A stretch of 64,000 bases of DNA, taken from positions 126,166 through 190,165 of the forward strand of contig NW_005197576.1 in NCBI RefSeq assembly GCF_000372725.1, in the 5' to 3' direction. The stretch's first letter is position 1, and each line of letters begins with the position of its first letter. Positions 58,690 to 64,000 of the stretch are shown piece after piece. The translations under genes and the position numbers were made by a program. The stretch is from Emiliania huxleyi CCMP1516 (taxonomy: Eukaryota > Haptophyta > Isochrysidales > Noelaerhabdaceae). Below the pieces are notes generated by a model. That model was not told the DNA's origin and ran no database searches. It saw only the letters and a program-made list of their open reading frames with translations.

Positions 58690-59178
58690 GAGAACTTATA
58701 TAAATAAATAAATACAACGGCTGGGTCGAGGACAGACACGTCCCCACCTTTGCAGGATTTTGCAAAAGCGAGGGGGGAGGGCGCATCGCCGCGCGGAGAG
58801 GGCTGGGCACAGGGCACAGGGGATCTCTCTCGCATAGGATATGCACTCGGCGGCACGAGGGCAAGGCTGGGCGTCCTATGTTTGTGCTCCCCCCCGGACC
58901 CCTCGCTCTCGGGCACTAACCATCTGACCACTCATCGACGGGGCTTGGCGAGCGGCCGCGCTGCGGGGCAGGGCTGGTGAGGATGGGCTCTGGCCACTCG
59001 CCCGTGCGGTTGTAACCGCGCATCAGCCGAACGGAGGCCTCGACCGCCCCTCGCGGCAAGCTCTCGAGCATCTCGAGCAGCTCGCCCGCCGCCATCGCCG
59101 CCTCGAACTGCTCCCTCATGCCGAGCGCGCCGCATACCCTGCGGACCGCCTCCTGCTGCACCTCGTCCGGCGTATCGG
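58690..59178 (-). repeat. Dispersed repeat R4, copy B (inverted), truncated gene copy
   Basis: The reverse complement matches 7445-7965: coding part DEVQQEAVRRVCGALGMREQ to SLPRGAVEASVRLMRGYN, then an alternative end (TGEWPEPILTSPAPQRGRSP) and the same downstream flank. It has no start codon or 5' exons of its own, so it is probably a gene fragment. Short ttggagaacttggag repeats lie at its upstream edge (59186). Confidence 0.8.
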
Positions 59179-59282
59179 TTTCATAACTTGGAGAACTTGG
59201 AGTCGATTGGAGGAACAGAATTCTCTTCACGCTGCAGCTTGCCGCGGCCCGGTCCAGAGGCCAGCGCAGAGGCCAGCTCATC

Positions 59283-60002
59283 ATGCCTACGCGGCCGTCG
59301 ATTTCGTACACCCTTTGGTCGCCGTGGGGGGGGGCTTCTGCCCGTGACCGCGGAAAGCTCCAGGAACTTCGCCGGCGCCTCGAGAGCAATCCGGAAGCGA
59401 CCGTTGCCTGCGTACTTGCCGGCCTCGCACTGCTGGCCTGGGTGGCGACACGCAGGTTCAGCTTCTTCGGCAGAGGCGACGGGGAGGACGACCAGCAAAG
59501 GAACGAGGCGGTTGCAGCGCGGCTCCAGCGCTTTGAGAAGGAGCCCGCCCGAGCCAGGCGGCGGAGGTCGCCCCTGCGAGCGGCTCCCTCGCGACGCGCG
59601 TTCGACGACCCTCCGCGCCACCATCCCGCGGCAGCGACAGACAACATGCGGCTGCAGGTGCACGGCGAGGAGGTGACGGTTCGCGACGGTGGGTACGAGC
59701 CGCAGCGTGCGCGTGCTGTGCTGGACACGGGCAATGCGCACATGACCGTGATCGACGAGGCATTCGCGCGGCGGCACGCCATCTACGCGGAGTCGAGCGC
59801 GTTCGCACCCTTGGGCTACACGACCCTGCGCGGCATCAACCCGGGCGCGGAGACTAGGGCGCCGGTGGTGTTGGCGGCGGTCACGCTGCGAGGCAGAGAG
59901 TTTCGCATCCGGGCTGCCGTCTCGCCACTCACGCGTATGGATATCCTCGTGGGAATGGACATCCTGGAGGCGCTGTTCGCCGATGGGCTGGCGCTAGGTT
60001 GA
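59283..60002 (+). CDS. Membrane-anchored retropepsin-like aspartic protease
   Basis: A single open frame of 240 codons from ATG 59283 (MPTRPSISYTLWSPWGGASA). One transmembrane helix lies near residues 40-58 (TVACVLAGLALLAWVATRRF), then a basic linker. The C-terminal 120 residues have the retropepsin-like plan: RARAVLDTGNAHMTVIDEAF (D-T-G-N in place of D-T-G-A/S), TTLRGINPGAETRAPVVLAA, then REFRIRAAVSPLTRMDILVG and MDILEALF (the hydrophobic-hydrophobic-G motif). It stands alone with no polyprotein, so it looks like a host gene of the Ddi1/SASPase-like kind, acting as a dimer. Asn after DTG is uncommon and may affect activity. Confidence 0.7.
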   Translation: MPTRPSISYTLWSPWGGASARDRGKLQELRRRLESNPEATVACVLAGLALLAWVATRRFSFFGRGDGEDDQQRNEAVAARLQRFEKEPARARRRRSPLRAAPSRRAFDDPPRHHPAAATDNMRLQVHGEEVTVRDGGYEPQRARAVLDTGNAHMTVIDEAFARRHAIYAESSAFAPLGYTTLRGINPGAETRAPVVLAAVTLRGREFRIRAAVSPLTRMDILVGMDILEALFADGLALG

Positions 60003-60235
60003 GTCCCTCTGTGTGTTTTGGTCTCGTGCAAGTACTTTTTTGTTTTTGATCACTTCACACTTGCCGGACTTGAGGAATCGTGTGTATGCAGCAAAACCTG
60101 ATGCACGTATGCTGTATGGTCTATGGAGACGAGCGACTGGATGAGCGTCTTTTCGGAGTTTTGTGGAGTGCAGGTTATCAGCGGGCATCTGATCGATCCG
60201 CCTCGCAATTCTTTTCTCCTCTCAGTGGACAGTGC

Positions 60236-60398
60236 TGCGACGGTGTATCATTCACTTTATGCCACCAATGCCCGTCTGGGTTTTTTGCGCCGAGTCGAAC
60301 TGCGGGATTCGAACTCGAGACCCAGTGGCATAAAGTGAATGATACAGCGTCGCAAAGGATATGCAACGGTGGCATAAAGTGAATGATACACCGTCGCA
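60236..60398. repeat. Foldback element, 163 bp, with 31-bp perfect inverted repeats and a third internal copy
   Basis: tgcgacggtgtatcattcac+tttatgccacc (60236-60266) is the exact reverse complement of 60368-60398. A third copy, in the right-arm orientation with one change, lies at 60325-60354. Between them gattcgaactcgag, read on the minus strand, resembles a tRNA B-box (gagttcgaatc). It could be a small SINE or MITE; no A-box partner was found. Confidence 0.75.
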
Positions 60399-60402
60399 AG
60401 TG

Positions 60403-61998
60403 CGCGCCAGTCGCGTGCCTACATCCTACAAAGGAAAGACAAAGAGAAAGATAAAACACCAAGCTGTCCTCTGTGTCTTACGGCTCTACAAAGAACCCTG
60501 CACAAAGATCGCACGGGGCACGGGCGGGGACCTGTTCCTTTTTACCCATCTCACAGTAGAGGTGTCCGTTTTATTTAGTTAGTTATCCTCTGTGTCTTGA
60601 TCTGCTAACAACGAAAACCTACACCAAAGGGCCCGAAGGAAGAGAAAACAGAAAACCAAACGAGCCAGGGCTGGGACGAGGACAGGGTCCCCACCTGCAC
60701 CCTCCCTTCTGGACCTGACGGGTTGCTCACTGCGCCCGGTCCAGCAGCGGAGATGGGCAGACCGTCCCAGCAGGTCAAACCGAGGACGAGGACGCTCTGG
60801 GCCGGCGCGGGGGCCCCAGAGGGTGTCCATGCGGGGGGGCGATGGGGTCCCATGGCCCGCCGCAGGCGCCGACTTTTTTCTTTTTTTGCGCGATTTTTCA
60901 GTTGTTTCACGGGAATTCGGCGTACTTGCGGCCATGCTATCACGCCTTGCGACATCCTTTCGGCGCTGCTGACCGTGCCGTGCTGCACAATTGATCACCT
61001 GCATAGCTCGCGGCCTTAGTATCAAGCATTCAGTGACGACCTGATCGTACGGCCAGTAGGAAGGTCAAGGTGTCCTTCCATCGTGTGCACGCTTGGTGCA
61101 ATGCGCGTCGCCTCGGATTGGCTGCTGGCACTCTCGAGGCTATGCCTACACAGCCTCGCGCGCATGGGCAGTCATGAAGGACCACGCACCTTCTCAGGAC
61201 AGCGCCGGTGCCTCTCTCTTGGACCGGCAAACTTTGTGGTCTAGTGTCACCAATATGGGACCAGTGCGGCATCGCGCCATCGACAGCTCTGAACTGCGCC
61301 TCACCACTGACCGGGGAGGCCGCCAAGTGGGCCAGCACCGGTCGCACATTGTGGCAGCAGTCAGCAGTCCATGGCTGATAGCTAGAGCAGCAGCGTCAGG
61401 GTCGCAGGGTCGGATCGTGTCAAGCCTCTCGCCCGGCCGGCCGCGTGCAGACGTCGGCCTGTCTGCTGTCTGGAGTGATCTGTCGGCGGTCAGTACGACC
61501 GATCAGGTTGGAGGTTACTGATGATTGGAGGGTCTATCTGTGTGTACTCCTCGAGATCTCTCCAAATCTGCCATCTAATCAACCGTAATCATTCGGGAAG
61601 TTGGTGCTAATAGAGACTAATAGAGCCGGAGCCCCGTTTCCGCACTGCGGCGCGGCGCACGGTGCCTCCGGGGGCCCCCGCGCCCCCCCAGAGCGAGGAC
61701 GCCGCTGCCAACTCACCTTTTGTCCGATCACCAGCGTCTAAGTTTGAGAGCCCGCTCCCAGGGGCTTCATAAGTTCCTTCAACGGCGATGACTACATTCC
61801 CGGAGGACTGCTGACGGGGTTGCGGTTTTTAACTAAAAGTGGAAGCAGGGTTTTAACTACTAAAAACCGGCGGCGCGCCCCCTCTTTCGTGCTGACACTG
61901 CTGTAGAGCCTACTGTATACTTGATGCAGAGCTTTCCGACGTCATTTTGTTCGCCGCTCCGCTCTCGGCGCCCGCCGCCGCGCGCGCGGCCCGCGCGC
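60403..61998. other. Intergenic, no gene recognised
   Basis: About 1.6 kb without a supported gene. 60533-60577 repeats a piece of 48308-48350. GC varies, with AT-richer DNA at 61540-61620 and 61750-61930. Minus-strand ORFs (60579-61347) show only basic low-complexity sequence. Confidence 0.4.
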
Positions 61999-61999
61999 C

Positions 62000-62210
62000 A
62001 CCCCTTTTGCGCAGCAACACCTTAAACTTCATGGCCCTCCAAATTCGGGTCGGAGCGTAGCGGAGTGGGCCCCGAGTTTGAAAAGGGCGACGGACGCTTG
62101 CGTCCTAGCCTCCAACAACGCCTCCCCGGCGCAGAGGGGCCCCCGGAGGGGCTCAACCGCTCCACGCCACGCCGCTTGCGGCGGTCCTATTCTCCGCTCC
62201 GCTCCCCGCG
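62000..62210 (+). repeat. Dispersed repeat R1, copy D (short, truncated), upstream of the nucleotide-sugar transporter
   Basis: Starts at ccccttttgcgcagcaacac and matches copies A-C through ctccaaattcgggtcggagc, gttt-gaaaagggcgacggac and cgccgcttgcggcggtcct. The sense 5' part of R1 is missing. It ends about 118 bp before the ATG at 62328. Confidence 0.85.
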
Positions 62211-62327
62211 GGTTATTTCTCATCACGCCGTATCGGCAGGCGCGGCGGGGGCACAGCCTCGCCCTCACCGCCGACGGCTCCGTCTGGAGCTGGGGCTGGT
62301 TGGCCGCCTGCGTTGGGGGTGGCGGGC

Positions 62328-64000
62328 ATGGCGTTCGCGGCGGAGGATGTGCCGCCCGCTCGCGTAGCCGCCGACGTAATCGAGGACACACTCCTGCCCG
62401 CCAAAGAGCAGGTTGCTGCTGCGTCTGGTGGTGCGCTCGAGAGGCTGCTGCTCCGCAGCGCTTCACCCACACCGGGCGAGCCTATCGAGGTTGAGCACGA
62501 TGACTCTCCCAGGAGCAGCGTGGATACACCCAGCGTGGTCGAGCCGGCGAAGCTGTCGGGAGCGGCGTCGGCGCTGCTGGTGCTCGTGTGCGCCTGCCTC
62601 ATCTCGAGCACCGGCCTGTTGACGCGCGCCGCCGAGGTGGATGGCCAGGTCCTCTACTCTCCGTTCGCCGCCTCGCTCTTCTCGGAGCTCGGCAAGCTGG
62701 CCATTGGGGTCGTCTGGGCGATGGCGGAACGCACGCCCTTCCCGCCGCCTGCGGAGCTCGGCCGCGCCGCGCTCGCCTTCGTGCCTCCAGCGCTGGGCTA
62801 CGTCGTCGTCAACAACTTGCGCTTCACGCTGGTGCAGGTCATCAACCCGGGCCTGCTGCAGCTGCTGTGGAACCTCAAGATCGTGTTTATCGGCGCGCTG
62901 TACGCGCTGCCGCCCTTCCACCGCCGGCACCGGACAGCCCCTGCGCCGCACCTCTTGCCCGCGGTGAGGCCTGAGGGGGTGTGCGGTGAGTAGGCTCGAG
63001 CTGCACCAGTGGGGCGGCGCTGCGATCCTCGTCGCAGGCACGTGCGCCGCGGAGGCGTCTCAGTGGGAGGTTTCCGACTCTGACGGAAACTCGATGACGG
63101 GCGACGCATGGGGCACCCCTCTCCCTCTGCCCTCTCCCTCTGCCCTCTCCCTCTCCCGCCCTCGCCCTCTCCCTCGCCCTCGCCCTCTCCTCGCCCTCGC
63201 CCTCTCCCTCCCCCTCTCCCTCTGCCCTCAGTGCCCTTGCCGCCACCTGCGGCCCTCCCGCCTCCTCGCCCCTCTGCTCCTCCAGGGATGGCTCTAGTCG
63301 CCGTCTCGCTCACGCTCACGTCCGCCAGCGCGGTGGCGTGCGAGCACGCCTACAAAAGCACGGACCTCTCGCTGCCGCGCCAAAACATCGTCCTCTACTC
63401 GTATGGCGCCCTGCCTCCGCCTCCCTGCCCCCACGGCCCTGCTGCACAGCGTAGCCATTCTTCGTCATTGCTCCACACTACCTGTGACACGTACTAGGCG
63501 CCTGCCTCAATCTCCTCGCCGCCACGGCGCTGCGAGAGGAGGTGCGGGGGCGCCGCTCCCTTTTGTCCAGCGGGGCGGGGATCGGAGCCTGACACCCCCC
63601 GCCCCTCACCCCCCTCCCCTGCGCAGGTCTCCCTCGCCGACCTATCCCTCAGCTCCCTCACGCAGCACTTCTCCGGCTGGACGTGGGCCGTCGTCGCAGC
63701 GCAGAGCCTCGCCGGCTTCTCGGTGGGCGCCGTCTTCAAGTACGTCGACTCGGTCGCGCAGGTCTTCGCCGACGTGTGCGCGATGATCGTGGCCGCCGCC
63801 GTCTCCCACTTCCTCTTCGGCCTCGCGCTCAACCGCCTCTTCCTCGTGGCGATGCTCACCTGCGCCGCGGCGCTCTGCGTCTACTACGCAGACAAGCTGC
63901 CGCCCAACACACCGTGCGTGGCGCGACTGCTCCGCCGTGCACGCCCGCTGCGAGGGCACAGCCCCGCTATCGTCGAGATGCTGAGGAGTGCGCCAGCGAA
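62328..64000 (+). CDS. Nucleotide-sugar transporter (SLC35A-like), partial at right edge
   Basis: ATG 62328 (MAFAAEDVPPARVAADVIED) begins an acidic cytosolic arm and helix SALLVLVCACLISSTGLLT. Family hallmarks are VPPALGYVVVNNLRFTLVQV then LLQLLWNLKIVFIGALYAL (P-A-x-Y-x2-NN ... LKI-x3-AL), ELHQWGGAAILVAGTCAAEA, ALVAVSLTLTSASAVACEHA, YKSTDLSLPRQNIVLYSYG, FSGWTWAVVAAQSLAGFSVG and AVFKYVDSVAQVFADVCAM. SLC35A transporters exchange UDP-Gal, UDP-GlcNAc or CMP-Sia across the Golgi membrane. At least four exons; intron borders near 62950-63000, 63070-63290 and 63405-63625 are approximate. The frame is open to the window end, so the C-terminus is missing. Confidence 0.8.
63115..63240 (+). repeat. ctccct(ctgcc)-type pyrimidine repeat in an intron
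   Basis: Imperfect repeats of ccctctccctctgccctctc and ccctcgccctctc within an intron of the transporter gene. Confidence 0.85.

Noticed and set aside
60320-60345. tRNA gene from the ttcgaa motif
   Set aside because: Only a B-box-like stretch; no acceptor stem or A-box at the right distance.

Overview
This window is nuclear DNA of a GC-rich, intron-bearing protist. A haptophyte alga of the Emiliania/Gephyrocapsa huxleyi kind fits best, but this is inference. The signs are very high GC, many intron-split eukaryotic genes (UTP25, ERMARD, NAE1, DDX24/MAK5, REEP, GMF, ABCC), Ser-Pro-rich linkers fused to membrane proteins, abundant micro- and minisatellites, and short introns (about 50-140 bp) of which roughly half start with GC instead of GT. 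Where exon joins were worked out fully, the summed exon lengths come to whole codon numbers.

Layout: 0-2 kb, a minus-strand open frame joining a TruA pseudouridine synthase to an RsmB-type m5C RNA methyltransferase, cut by the left edge. 3.4-9.4 kb: a secreted protein, a rolling-stone/AIG1-like membrane protein, a small unknown gene and a temptin-cytochrome b561 chimera. 9.5-14.7 kb: UTP25 and ERMARD, divergent from a shared 0.3 kb spacer. 14.7-17.1 kb: a nucleoplasmin-like acidic histone chaperone and a protein with a possible F-box and a beta-sandwich. 17.1-21.6 kb: a young but incomplete Ty1/copia element whose repeat ends 46 bp before an Mpv17/PMP22 gene. 22.2-25.4 kb: gene-poor GC-rich DNA. 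25.6-35 kb: 2H phosphoesterase, coiled-coil protein, MYND protein, KDPG aldolase, GMF, acyltransferase-3 and a two-domain REEP protein. 36-43 kb: an ABCC transporter and a FEX/CrcB fluoride channel. 45-51 kb: DDX24/MAK5 and a protein with repeated IQ-like motifs. 51-53 kb: low-complexity DNA and a TIR element. 53.6-60 kb: NAE1, a protein with a HELCH metallopeptidase motif and a membrane-anchored retropepsin-like protease. 62.3 kb to the right edge: a nucleotide-sugar transporter.

Two genome-scale patterns stand out. First, at least seven introns in six genes are bounded by direct repeats of exon sequence that span both splice sites, as expected if introns arose by tandem duplication of an AG|GT- or GC-containing exon segment. 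Two of these introns, in unrelated genes, also share an 11-bp minisatellite unit. Second, a dispersed repeat (called R1 here) occurs four times. Each copy ends about 65-120 bp upstream of the start codon of a different gene (REEP, FEX, DDX24, nucleotide-sugar transporter), always in the same orientation relative to that gene.

Functionally the window is mixed. Ribosome biogenesis and RNA modification (UTP25, DDX24/MAK5, TruA-RsmB) and membrane transport (ABCC, FEX, nucleotide-sugar transporter, Mpv17) are the most visible themes.
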